A stretch of 47,619 nt of DNA from Clostridia bacterium (GTDB lineage Bacteria; Bacillota; Clostridia; Lachnospirales; Lachnospiraceae), in the NCBI GenBank assembly GCA_910574475.1, contig CAJTAT010000016.1, positions 1 to 47,619 on the forward strand, read 5' to 3'. The notes beneath the pieces are model-generated. The model had not been told where the DNA came from. It did no database searches and saw only the letters and a list, made by a program, of their open reading frames with translations. Shown here one piece after another: positions 23,495 through 32,695 of this stretch; positions within the stretch are counted from its first letter, which is position 1; every line of letters begins with the position of its first letter. The position numbers and the translations under genes are program-made.

Positions 23495-24754
23495 ATGAAG
23501 ACAAATTACAGAGAGAAGTTGACAGGACTGGCTGCTTTTTTGCTGTTGACAGAAATATTCTATTTTTATGAATCCTATATTACAATTGCCGGATTTGGAG
23601 TCGGATATCAATATATTGGATGTATGATAGTGGCTGCTCTGGGATTTGGTTTGTTTTTGGTGGACCCAGATATAGACTGTTTTTATCACTCAGTAAAGAC
23701 AGCAGGAGTATTGATGATCCCCTATATCATTATTCTACTGTTTTCTATGACAATTTGGATTTTTAATTTTACACCTCTCCGGCAGATAATCAGTGGTTTT
23801 TTTGAGCCAGCTTACATGATTCTGTGCCTCATCTGTGCAGCTTCTTTGGTATATATTCTGCGGGATCAAATGATGGAATATGCCTTTTGGGCACTGTCGA
23901 CCGTTGTGGGGGTGATGGTTCTTCAAAGAATTCTGAAGTTTGGCGTATTCGGATTTTTCGAACGCCTAAGCAGATATTTGATATCTATGGGGAATGAAGC
24001 TACAGGCGTCTCTCTTGAGGCCACTAGTTTTTCTTATACCTTTGTGTTTTTTGGACTATATTATATTTTTTACAGGAAAGAAGATCCTGTGTGGAAACAG
24101 CTACTTCGTATGTTGATCATACTGTTTGGACTGCTTGTAACTTTTAAGAGAAGTGGCTTTATGGCCCTGGCTTTTGGCTTTGTGTGCGCTTTTGTATGTT
24201 TCCGTCTAAATGACAGGAACCGTAAATTATTTTTAAATTTTATAATTGTTCTTTTTATTTTATTTGCTTTTTTCTATATTCCTATCATTCGTTATGGGCT
24301 TTTTGAACGGATAGCCACCGCACTGGATATTAACACTTCCAGCCGTATACGAATCTATCGGTATTACGCGGACTATTATGATTTTGGCATTACTTATCTG
24401 GGAAGAGGACTGGGCTGGGTCAGGAGATTGATGGCCAGCGCCGAACGGTTCAATGTGGGACTCCAATCTGTGAACGTGCACTGTGACTATGTAAGATTGT
24501 ACATTGAATTAGGGTTTTGGGGATATCTGTTCTGGATATTCACTGCTTTTCCCTGGGTTGTAAAGGGTACAGCGAGGGGAAACTCTGCTGAGAACGATGC
24601 TGTAATTCTGGGCACCTGTGTGGCTCTAGCTTCCTTGCGCATGACAGAGAATATCTCTTTTCTTTATTCGGCTACTCTGGGAATGAGCATTACGATTATG
24701 CAGTGCTCTTACAATACGAAATATAGATCGGGTATACAGTCCCGAAAGACATAG
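23495..24754 (+). CDS. Wzy-type polysaccharide polymerase / O-antigen ligase-like
   Basis: 419 aa, about 10-11 membrane helices, hydrophobic throughout. The longest periplasm-facing loop (about 270-330) has the arginine-rich SSRIRIYRY and GRGLGWVRR segments, as in Wzy and WaaL proteins where arginines bind the lipid-linked glycan. The likely role is joining repeat units outside the membrane, with length set by the neighbouring Wzz-like proteins. These proteins have very low sequence identity, so the call rests on topology, the loop and the operon. Start ATG 23495. Confidence 0.78.
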   Translation: MKTNYREKLTGLAAFLLLTEIFYFYESYITIAGFGVGYQYIGCMIVAALGFGLFLVDPDIDCFYHSVKTAGVLMIPYIIILLFSMTIWIFNFTPLRQIISGFFEPAYMILCLICAASLVYILRDQMMEYAFWALSTVVGVMVLQRILKFGVFGFFERLSRYLISMGNEATGVSLEATSFSYTFVFFGLYYIFYRKEDPVWKQLLRMLIILFGLLVTFKRSGFMALAFGFVCAFVCFRLNDRNRKLFLNFIIVLFILFAFFYIPIIRYGLFERIATALDINTSSRIRIYRYYADYYDFGITYLGRGLGWVRRLMASAERFNVGLQSVNVHCDYVRLYIELGFWGYLFWIFTAFPWVVKGTARGNSAENDAVILGTCVALASLRMTENISFLYSATLGMSITIMQCSYNTKYRSGIQSRKT

Positions 24755-24801
24755 AAACTATGCAAGAGATTTTTAAAAAGCAGTCTGGAGATGGAGGATA
24801 G

Positions 24802-25935
24802 ATGTGTATAGATAAGAAACCGCTTCAGGTGATTCAGGCTTGTGATTTGCAGGCCGGAGGGATTACCACTCTAATTTTGTCTATATGTGAGCAGTTAGAT
24901 CGGCGGAAGGTTAATTTTGATTATCTGGTCTACCGGGATCAGGAGGAATTTGGCGACAGCAGAGTAAAGGCGCTGGGGGGAAGAAAGCTGATTGCGGATA
25001 ATACGGGTGCTCCCAATAAGATGATGAAATTTCTCTGGAAATTCTTTCGAACCTGGAAAGTACTGAAAAAAGAAGGCGCAGATATTTTTCATATGAATGT
25101 ATCTACGCCATACGATTGTCTGATGGGACTTGCGGCAAAGCTTGCAGGAATGAAAATCGTGATTTTACATTCCCACAATTCCCACTTAAAAAAAAGCGGG
25201 TTAGGACATCAGGTGTTTCAGGGCATTTGCAGAAGTCTTCTTCCTGTGTGTGGAGATTACTATTTTGCCTGTTCTGATTTGGCAGGGAAATTTCTGTATG
25301 GGAAAGCCCTTCAAAAAAAAGTGATTTATGTGAAGAATGGAATTCACACGGAAGAATTTCGTTTTCAGGATGAAGTGCGTAAAAAAATGCGGAAGGAGTA
25401 TTCTCTGAGGGATGAGCTTATCATTGGAACTGTCGGACGGTTCTGCAGGCAAAAAAATCAAAAGTTTCTTCTGGAGATTTTTGCTGAGATTTTGAGTGTT
25501 TGTCCAAGCACCAGACTGCTGCTGATTGGACAAGGAGAGTTGGAAGAAGAGCTCATGGCTCAGGCAGAGGATCTTGGAATATTGAAAAGTTTGATTCATA
25601 TTCCATCAACTGACAAGGTGAAAGAATTTCTTTGCATGATGGACGTCTTTCTCCTTCCCTCCCTTTTTGAGGGATTGCCTGTGGTAGGAGTAGAGGCTCA
25701 GGCATCTGGGCTTCCTTGCCTGTTTTCCAATAGAATTACAAAAGAAGTGAGGTTGACAGATCGAGCTTATTTTCTGGCTCTGGAGCATTCGGCAGAAGAG
25801 TGGGCGCGTTGCACAATCTCTGCAGCCAAAAAGGCTAGGGAGCATCGAAGCGGCTATGCAGATCAGGTGAGGGCTGCTGGATATGACATTAAGGATATTG
25901 CAGAGTGGCTGCAGGAATTTTATCTGAGTTTATAG
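24802..25935 (+). CDS. Glycosyltransferase family 4 (EpsF-like)
   Basis: 377 aa, GT-B fold. N-terminal loop LQAGGITTLILSICEQL (about 16-32), middle motif GTVGRFCRQKNQKFLLE (about 211-227), and C-terminal nucleotide-sugar motif LPSLFEGLPVVGVEAQASG (about 288-306) with both conserved glutamates. Adds one sugar to the growing lipid-linked repeat; the sugar is not deducible. Located after the polymerase gene, 47 bp downstream. Confidence 0.9.
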   Translation: MCIDKKPLQVIQACDLQAGGITTLILSICEQLDRRKVNFDYLVYRDQEEFGDSRVKALGGRKLIADNTGAPNKMMKFLWKFFRTWKVLKKEGADIFHMNVSTPYDCLMGLAAKLAGMKIVILHSHNSHLKKSGLGHQVFQGICRSLLPVCGDYYFACSDLAGKFLYGKALQKKVIYVKNGIHTEEFRFQDEVRKKMRKEYSLRDELIIGTVGRFCRQKNQKFLLEIFAEILSVCPSTRLLLIGQGELEEELMAQAEDLGILKSLIHIPSTDKVKEFLCMMDVFLLPSLFEGLPVVGVEAQASGLPCLFSNRITKEVRLTDRAYFLALEHSAEEWARCTISAAKKAREHRSGYADQVRAAGYDIKDIAEWLQEFYLSL

Positions 25936-25951
25936 AGAATGAGGGAGGCGT

Positions 25952-26986
25952 ATGTATTTCTCAGTGATTGTTCCGGTTTATGGGGTGGAACCTTATTTGA
26001 AAACTTGTGTAGACAGTATTCTGAGACAGACTTTTAAAGACTTTGAATTGATCCTGGTGGACGATGAGTCGCCGGATGGCTGTCCGGCAATCTGCGATGC
26101 ATATGCGGCAAAAGATCATCGGGTTCATGTAATCCATAAAAAAAATGGAAGAGCGGTAGAGGCAAGACGGGCAGGAGTACTGGTATCCAAGGGGCGGTAT
26201 ATTATCTTTGTAGACGGAGATGATTGGATTGCCCCCCAGTTTCTGGAACGTGGATATACACTGATGGAACAAACACAGGCCGACATAGTTCTTTTTGCAT
26301 GTTCCATGGAGTATTCCGATCATTCGGAAGTCCGATACGAAGTGGTAGCGGAGGGCTTGTACGAAAGGGATGAGATAAAGAAACAGATCTATCCGGCGCT
26401 TCTCATGAATGTTCGCATGGAGCATATGCTCTATTATGTTTCTGGAAAAATATTCTGCCGATCTCTGGCAGAAAAAGGATACCTGGCGGTAAACACAAAA
26501 ATTTCTCTAGGAGAAGATATGCTTTGTGCAGTATTAGCATATTTAGAAGCTCAGAGGGTTTACATTAGCCGGGAAGCATTAAATTTTTATCGTATTAGAG
26601 AGCAATCTGGATCCCATGGCTTTCAGCTCAGGTATTATCATCAGATTTCTCTGGTGCTGAGAGAATTGCAGATGCTTTCGAAAACTGTTGAAAATAACGA
26701 GCTTCCAAAGGACTTTGAAAGGCAAATAGATCGCTATGGAGCTTATATGTGTTTTGTCTCAATGGTGCATGCGGTGAACGACGGGCAGCTTTGCCAGCTG
26801 GGAGAGATTCGGCGGCAGATGAAACGACTGCAATTTCAAAAATGTATCAGCCAGGCAAAGTTTAAAGGGATTACACCGAAAACGAGAATTACGTATTTCT
26901 TATTTAAAAAGAATCAAATTTTATTATCTTATCTATTTTTATGGATCTGTCAGAAGGTGAAAGGGATTGATAAGAAAAAGGAGTGA
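25952..26986 (+). CDS. Glycosyltransferase family 2
   Basis: 344 aa. GT-A domain in the first about 230 residues: PVYGVEPYLKTC at the start, nucleotide-binding VDDESPDG (about 37-44), and the metal-binding DxD-like motif VDGDD (about 90-94). EEN-type base candidate LGEDML near 189. The rest is a variable C-terminal helix region. One of four GT2 genes in the operon; sugar unknown. Starts 16 bp after the previous gene. Confidence 0.9.
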   Translation: MYFSVIVPVYGVEPYLKTCVDSILRQTFKDFELILVDDESPDGCPAICDAYAAKDHRVHVIHKKNGRAVEARRAGVLVSKGRYIIFVDGDDWIAPQFLERGYTLMEQTQADIVLFACSMEYSDHSEVRYEVVAEGLYERDEIKKQIYPALLMNVRMEHMLYYVSGKIFCRSLAEKGYLAVNTKISLGEDMLCAVLAYLEAQRVYISREALNFYRIREQSGSHGFQLRYYHQISLVLRELQMLSKTVENNELPKDFERQIDRYGAYMCFVSMVHAVNDGQLCQLGEIRRQMKRLQFQKCISQAKFKGITPKTRITYFLFKKNQILLSYLFLWICQKVKGIDKKKE

Positions 26987-26994
26987 AAAGGTAA

Positions 26995-27993
26995 GTGGAA
27001 GAACCATTGATTAGCATCATTATTCCTGTCTATAATGTGGAAGCATATGTGGAAAGATGCCTGAACTCAGTGATAAATCAGACCTATAAGAATCTGGAAA
27101 TTATTCTCGTTAACGATGGTTCAACGGATGGAAGCAGAGCGGTCTGTGATACATATGCAAAGCAGGATGCACGAATTCAGGTCATTCACCTTGAAAAAAA
27201 TCAAGGGGTTTCTCATGCCAGGAATGTGGGGAGCAGCAGAGCAAAGGGAGCCTATATTGGCTTTTTAGATGCAGATGATTACATTGAAACAAGTATGTAT
27301 CAACGCTTGTATGAAAGCCTTGTGAAAAATCAGGCGGAAGTCAGTGTATGCGAAGGACAGAGAATCGGGTTTGGAAAATATACACGGCTTAGAGAAGACC
27401 CTGCCAGATATGCAGTTTCAGGGAAAGATGCGATTCCCTGTATGCTCCGCAAATGGTCCTGTGGCTGGGCAGTAAGCAACAAGCTGCTTGTCAGTAGCCT
27501 AGTAAAAAAATATCCTTTTGAAGAGAAAATTTACTGTGGAGAAGACCTTTTGTTTTTTTATCGGATCTTTAGGCATGCGAAACGTGTCAGCCATATACCA
27601 GAGAAGCTATACTATTATGTCTACAGAGAAAACAGCGCCATGCATGAGATATTTAATATCAGACAGTATACAGAATCCCAGGTATATGGATTTTTGCACC
27701 AGGATGTTCTGAAGCATTACCCCGATCTGGCTGTAGAATTTGAGCACAAAATTCTGTTAATTAACGAAAGGCTAGCTGTGAAGGTTATTGAGAGCAGAAA
27801 AGTTAAGGGAAGGCAGTTACACTGCTATTTGCATAAGTTCCGTAAAAATATCCGGCAGTATATGAGCAGAGAAGCATTATCCTATTTTGAAAGTAAAAAG
27901 ATTGCGACCGAAGTAGTTTTGTTATATGCCAGTGCGGAACTATTCTGTGGTGTTGTGATTGTATATAAAAAATTGCGGGGCTGTCTGCGATGA
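26995..27993 (+). CDS. Glycosyltransferase family 2
   Basis: 332 aa, GT-A fold. Motifs: IIPVYNVEAYVERCLNSV (about 9-26), VNDGSTDG (about 40-47), LDADD (about 92-96), and CGEDLLF near 180 as the likely base region. Start is GTG 26995, only 8 bp after the previous stop. The stop overlaps the flippase start (ATGA at 27990). Sugar not deducible. Confidence 0.9.
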   Translation: MEEPLISIIIPVYNVEAYVERCLNSVINQTYKNLEIILVNDGSTDGSRAVCDTYAKQDARIQVIHLEKNQGVSHARNVGSSRAKGAYIGFLDADDYIETSMYQRLYESLVKNQAEVSVCEGQRIGFGKYTRLREDPARYAVSGKDAIPCMLRKWSCGWAVSNKLLVSSLVKKYPFEEKIYCGEDLLFFYRIFRHAKRVSHIPEKLYYYVYRENSAMHEIFNIRQYTESQVYGFLHQDVLKHYPDLAVEFEHKILLINERLAVKVIESRKVKGRQLHCYLHKFRKNIRQYMSREALSYFESKKIATEVVLLYASAELFCGVVIVYKKLRGCLR

Positions 27994-29528
27994 AGCGCGT
28001 AGAGCGGAGCTGGAAAAACTTCTATTATGGAATTATTTCCCAGGGAATTTCTTCTCTGATGAGCTTTGTGATCCGTTTTGTGTTGATTCGCACTTTAGGG
28101 ATGCAGGCTGTCAGTCTGAACGGTTTGTTTACAGAAGTTATTGCAATGCTGTCTTTGGCAGAACTAGGAGTCGGGTCGGCCATTGTATACCATTTATATG
28201 GGCCTTTGAAGGAAAAGGATGAGAAAAGGCTGGCACAGTTAATGAATCTTTACAAGACAGCTTACCGCATAATTGCATTGGTGATATTGGCTGTTGGACT
28301 GATGCTTTTACCTTATATTCATTTACTTGTCAGTAAAATTGACATTGATCGGGGATATTTAAGACTCGTATATTTTCTGTTTTTGGTTCAGACAGCGTCC
28401 TCTTATCTGTTATCCTATAAAACGTCTCTTTTGGGGGCAGATCAGAAAAACTATGTTGTGTCTTTGTACAACATGATAGTGCGTGTTGTATTTGATGGAA
28501 TCACGATTATATTTTTGTTGGGAACCCACAATTATATTGTTTATCTGCTACTGCAGATTACCATGACCTTTTCCATCAATATTGCCATTTCGATTCAGGC
28601 AAACAGGTTATATCCGTTTTTGAAGCGGAAGGAACGCCTGCCTGTAAAAGAAGCAAAGCAAGTTCTTTCAAATATTAAGCATATTTTTGTTGAGGTACTT
28701 TCAGGGAAAATTATAAATTCAACAGATAATATTCTGATTTCTACTATGATTGGCACCTTGAATGTAGGAGCTTACAGTAGTTATACCATGATTGTACATG
28801 CCATAAGTGCACTTTTAATACAGATGCATCACGCTACGACAGGAAGTATTGGAAATTTAATGGCTGAGGGAAAGAACAGTTATACGGAAGTTGTTTTAAG
28901 ACGGCTTACTTTTATTACTTATTGTCCGACTGTATTGGCGGCGGTCGGAGTTTATACGGTCTCGACTCCTTTTATCCGTCTTTTATATGGGGAAGAGTAT
29001 TTGCTGCCTATGTCTATTGTATTTATGTGCGTGTTTAATTTCTTGTTTCAGACTATCAAAAATCCTCTTTGGTATATGGTAGGGATTTCTGGTTTTTTCG
29101 CACAGAATAAAAATATTGCGGTGCTTGGAAGTATTCTGAATTTAGTACTCTCCATTATACTTGGAAGAAGCTGGGGGATTCTCGGGATTGTGTTGGGAAC
29201 AGGAGCTGCCCTGATCATTCAAGTGAGCCTGAAAGTGCTTCTGTTCTTCCGAAGGTTCTTACATTTGCCAGCGGGGGCGTATGTGTCTTTGATGGTACGG
29301 TTGATAGCTGTTGGCGTTTTGTGTATGCTGGGAGGCCAGGCAATCTGTAGATTGATTTCTGTAACGAATTTATACCTGAAAATTTTCCTCTATGGGATAT
29401 GCTCGGAAGCATTGGCAATAGGAGTCAACCTTCTCTTTTTTCACTCTATACCAGAATTCCAATACGCCATAGAAACAGGAAAAGCATTGCTGAGGAAATA
29501 TCTCCCCCAATATTTTTCGAATTGTTAA
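27990..29528 (+). CDS. Wzx-type flippase (polysaccharide biosynthesis protein, MATE/MVF-like)
   Basis: 512 aa, about 12-14 membrane helices, no ATP-binding motif. The N-terminus FYYGIISQGISSLMSFVIRFVL is typical of Wzx/polysaccharide_synt proteins, as are charged loops such as GPLKEKDEKR. It probably flips lipid-linked repeat units to the outer face for the Wzy polymerase. Translationally coupled to the preceding glycosyltransferase (ATGA). The operon also encodes an ABC exporter with possible overlapping function. Confidence 0.85.
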   Translation: MKRVERSWKNFYYGIISQGISSLMSFVIRFVLIRTLGMQAVSLNGLFTEVIAMLSLAELGVGSAIVYHLYGPLKEKDEKRLAQLMNLYKTAYRIIALVILAVGLMLLPYIHLLVSKIDIDRGYLRLVYFLFLVQTASSYLLSYKTSLLGADQKNYVVSLYNMIVRVVFDGITIIFLLGTHNYIVYLLLQITMTFSINIAISIQANRLYPFLKRKERLPVKEAKQVLSNIKHIFVEVLSGKIINSTDNILISTMIGTLNVGAYSSYTMIVHAISALLIQMHHATTGSIGNLMAEGKNSYTEVVLRRLTFITYCPTVLAAVGVYTVSTPFIRLLYGEEYLLPMSIVFMCVFNFLFQTIKNPLWYMVGISGFFAQNKNIAVLGSILNLVLSIILGRSWGILGIVLGTGAALIIQVSLKVLLFFRRFLHLPAGAYVSLMVRLIAVGVLCMLGGQAICRLISVTNLYLKIFLYGICSEALAIGVNLLFFHSIPEFQYAIETGKALLRKYLPQYFSNC

Positions 29529-29544
29529 GAGGAGAATAAAAAGA

Positions 29545-30492
29545 ATGTATGGCAAAAAAGGCCTGGTGTCCTGTGTAACACCAGTTTACAATGGAGAAAA
29601 ATATTTGGCTTTCATGCTGGAGTCTGTTTTGAATCAGACGTATCCATTGGTGGAAATGATTCTGGTGGATGACGGTTCCACAGACCAGACCTTAGAGGTT
29701 GCAGAGAGCTATCGGGAAAAATTTGCAAAGAAGAATTATACTTATCATATTATACGCGCATCCCATAAATGTGCGTCAGCGGCGATTAATCAGGGACTTC
29801 CACTAGTGACAGGGGAATATTTGATATGGCCAGATAGTGACGATCTATTAGAGCCGGAGTCTGTCAAAACGCGGGTGGAATTTTTAGAGAAACATTCCCA
29901 ATATAAAGCTGTCCGCTCTATTATGTACTATTTTGATGAGAAAGGGCGGCTTGAAAAAGGGGATGAGAAATTGGGAGAACTGGACAGAGAAACACTTTTT
30001 TTTGATATTTTAGAGACAAAGACATTTGTGTGCTGTGGTTGTTATATGTTTCAGACAGAAGAATTTTTTTCTATTTACCCTGAACGCCAGATTCCAGAAT
30101 ATTCAGTGGGGCAGAACTTTCAGATGCTGCTTCCCTATCTGTATCGATATTCATGTCATACGATACCTGAAAAGCTATATGGTGTGAGAGTACATCAAGA
30201 CAGTCATTCCCGAAGGGCTATGACTCAGGAAGAGGAAGAACAGCGATTTCGGGATTTTGAGCGGTTAATAGACGAGGTCAGTAATGCCAGCGGCATCCGC
30301 CATATAAAGGAAAAAATTTGGATTCGCTGCTGGAAGCTATGGCGTCGTCGCAAAATTGCATTAAAATACGGAAGAAGAAAAGAATCGGTGAAAGCGAAGC
30401 TTGCTTTAATGTTATATGGAAGAATCAAAATACATGAAGAGTTACTTAAATATATTAGATATTGGCTGGGATTACAGGAGGAAGGAACATGA
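29545..30492 (+). CDS. Glycosyltransferase family 2
   Basis: 315 aa, GT-A domain: CVTPVYNGEKYLAFMLESV (about 8-26), VDDGSTDQ (about 39-46), and the metal motif WPDSDD (about 92-97). The C-terminal 80 residues are basic, suggesting membrane association. It ends at an ATGA overlap with the iron-sulfur protein gene (30489). Confidence 0.9.
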   Translation: MYGKKGLVSCVTPVYNGEKYLAFMLESVLNQTYPLVEMILVDDGSTDQTLEVAESYREKFAKKNYTYHIIRASHKCASAAINQGLPLVTGEYLIWPDSDDLLEPESVKTRVEFLEKHSQYKAVRSIMYYFDEKGRLEKGDEKLGELDRETLFFDILETKTFVCCGCYMFQTEEFFSIYPERQIPEYSVGQNFQMLLPYLYRYSCHTIPEKLYGVRVHQDSHSRRAMTQEEEEQRFRDFERLIDEVSNASGIRHIKEKIWIRCWKLWRRRKIALKYGRRKESVKAKLALMLYGRIKIHEELLKYIRYWLGLQEEGT

Positions 30493-31571
30493 AGGGGTTA
30501 TTTGAACAGAAAAATTGCTGCTGTGGCTGTGGTGCCTGTATGGCAGCTTGCCCTTCCCAAGCGATTGAAATGGTGTCAGATAGGGAAGGGATTCCCTATC
30601 CCAAGATCATACAGGAAAAATGTGTTGACTGTGGACAGTGTAAACGGGTTTGCCCTGTGAAGCATCACAATTTTATAGAAAGAGAGCGGCTGTATTTTGG
30701 AGCCCAGGCAAAAGACGATTCTCTGCGTTTTTCCAGTTCATCAGGTGGAGTTTTTCCGGTTTTAGCACAGCATATCTTAAAACAAGGCGGTGTGGTATTT
30801 GGAGCAGCTATGGAGGCAGATGGTACCGTACGTCACAGAGATATTCAGATGCTCTCAGATTTGCCATTGTTGCAGAAAACAAAATATGTCCAAAGTGATA
30901 TGGGCGATTGTTATGAAAAGATTGCACGGTATTTAAGGGGAGGCGGCCAGGTACTTTTTACAGGAACCCCATGTCAATGCCAGGCCCTGAAGCTGTACCT
31001 GGGAAAAGAGAGGGAAAATCTCATACTGGTAGATCTGGTTTGCTATGGAGTGCCGTCACCAGGGATTTGGAAGAAATATGTAAGAGAATTGGAAAGTAAA
31101 TACAAAGGAAAATTTGCCGGATACTGTTTTCGGGACAAAAGAGAGAAGGACAATGGTCATACAGTATCTGTTCGAATCGGAGACAAAGAATATGCATGTC
31201 CTATGAGGCAGGATTCTTTCTGTAGAGTATATTTTCGAAATTATACCATCCGCCCGGCATGCTCTTCCTGTGAGTTTTGTACTGTGAACAGAGAGAGTGA
31301 TATGACTCTGGGAGACTTCTGGGAGATTGAGAAACGAAAGCCAGAAATGGATGATGGTATGGGTACTTCTATGGTGATTTTACACAGTGAAAAAGCTAAA
31401 AAAATATGGGAGGAAATCAAAAAGGAATTTCGATACTTTCCATGTGAAAAAGAAGAAATTTTGCAGCCCAGACTGTGTACTCCCTCAAAACCCTCATCAA
31501 GAAGAGGTCGATTTATGTTTCTAAATCGCTTTTTATCCTTAAGTATGGCTGAAAGGCTTTTGAGGAGGTAA
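30489..31571 (+). CDS. FrhB-like 4Fe-4S protein (F420 hydrogenase beta-subunit family)
   Basis: 360 aa. Two 4Fe-4S sites in the first 60 residues (C11, C14, C17, C21 and C45, C48, C51, C55), followed by the FrhB/FdhB domains with CxC-type TGTPCQCQALK near 161-171 and a later CSSCEFC cluster. In methanogens such proteins oxidise F420 with FAD. In bacterial polysaccharide clusters they are regularly found next to pyruvyl-transferase-like genes, as here, with an unknown redox role. Start ATG 30489; an upstream frame start at 30462 lies inside the preceding gene and is rejected. Confidence 0.85.
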   Translation: MKGLFEQKNCCCGCGACMAACPSQAIEMVSDREGIPYPKIIQEKCVDCGQCKRVCPVKHHNFIERERLYFGAQAKDDSLRFSSSSGGVFPVLAQHILKQGGVVFGAAMEADGTVRHRDIQMLSDLPLLQKTKYVQSDMGDCYEKIARYLRGGGQVLFTGTPCQCQALKLYLGKERENLILVDLVCYGVPSPGIWKKYVRELESKYKGKFAGYCFRDKREKDNGHTVSVRIGDKEYACPMRQDSFCRVYFRNYTIRPACSSCEFCTVNRESDMTLGDFWEIEKRKPEMDDGMGTSMVILHSEKAKKIWEEIKKEFRYFPCEKEEILQPRLCTPSKPSSRRGRFMFLNRFLSLSMAERLLRR

Positions 31572-31579
31572 GAATTGGC

Positions 31580-32695
31580 GTGATTGGTATTTTAACATTC
31601 CATTGGGCGGATGACTGCGGAGCAATGCTCCAGGGTTACGCTCTGAAAACCTTTATCAATAAATATCAAAAAGCAATTTTTATACCCTACTTTCCGAAAC
31701 CGCTGCGATCCCGCTATTGGCTGATCCGGTTTTATAAAAAAGATCGCCTTTGGCGAAAAGGATATAAGATGATAAGACAATTGGTTCCCTGGAATTTCTA
31801 CAGGAGTGTCAGGACAAAGTCTTATATGTGCGATTTTCGTAAGAATTATTTACTGGAGGATAGAAGGCGTCTTAGTACCTCAAGAGAGATTTATGAATCA
31901 AGTAAAGAGATTCAGACCTATGTAGTGGGAAGCGATCAGGTATGGAACCCGGAGATTACAGAAGGGCTTCAGGAAGGCTATTTTTGTACCTTCCGTCAGT
32001 GGAAAAAGGACAGTGCCCGCTATCTTACATACGCAGCCAGTATTGGTTCAGACCATTTAGAAGAGAAATATTACAAATCTTTTTCAAATCTTTTGAAGAA
32101 CTTTGATACAATTTCACTGAGAGAAGCAGGAGCCCTTCCTTTTATGAGAAAAATGTGCTCTCAGGACTTAAAAGTAGTTTTAGATCCAGTATTCTTGTTG
32201 GAAAAGGAAGAATGGGAAGCTTTAATTGGAAAAAGTATAAAGAGAAAAAGAGGCTATATTGCAGTTTACCACACAGAATATAACCAGGAGATGGCCAACT
32301 ATTTAAATCAGTTGGAGACAGCGACGGGGCTTGATGTGTTGATCATAAATCCTGGAAAAATCCACTGGACAGAGAATGAAAAGTGTACAGTTGGCTATGG
32401 GCCATTAAAGTTTTTGGAGCTGATTTATCATGCGGATTATATTGTGACAAATTCCTTTCATGGAACATCGTTCTCTATTATTTTCCAGAAACAGTTCCTT
32501 GTATTTCGTCACAGTACGTTTGGGGCTAGAGTACGAGATCTTCTGAAGGCTTCCTGTCTGGAAAGGCGGGCAGTCTCTATGGCAGATGAAGCAGCAGAGC
32601 GGATGGATGAGAACATAGACTGGGAGCATGCGAGAGCAGCTTTGAGAGAAAAAATAGAATATTCCAGGAATTATATAAAGGAAGAAATTGTATGA
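31580..32695 (+). CDS. Polysaccharide pyruvyl transferase-like protein
   Basis: 371 aa. N-terminus GILTFHWADDCGAMLQGYAL, interior VVGSDQVWNPEIT (about 115-127) and C-terminal TNSFHGTSFSIIF (about 289-301): the three hallmarks of the PS_pyruv_trans family, which in characterised members puts a pyruvate ketal on a sugar using phosphoenolpyruvate. Start GTG 31580, 8 bp after the FrhB-like gene; GAGGAGG lies 11 nt upstream. It ends with an ATGA overlap onto the phosphoesterase gene. The acceptor sugar is not deducible. Confidence 0.87.
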   Translation: MIGILTFHWADDCGAMLQGYALKTFINKYQKAIFIPYFPKPLRSRYWLIRFYKKDRLWRKGYKMIRQLVPWNFYRSVRTKSYMCDFRKNYLLEDRRRLSTSREIYESSKEIQTYVVGSDQVWNPEITEGLQEGYFCTFRQWKKDSARYLTYAASIGSDHLEEKYYKSFSNLLKNFDTISLREAGALPFMRKMCSQDLKVVLDPVFLLEKEEWEALIGKSIKRKRGYIAVYHTEYNQEMANYLNQLETATGLDVLIINPGKIHWTENEKCTVGYGPLKFLELIYHADYIVTNSFHGTSFSIIFQKQFLVFRHSTFGARVRDLLKASCLERRAVSMADEAAERMDENIDWEHARAALREKIEYSRNYIKEEIV

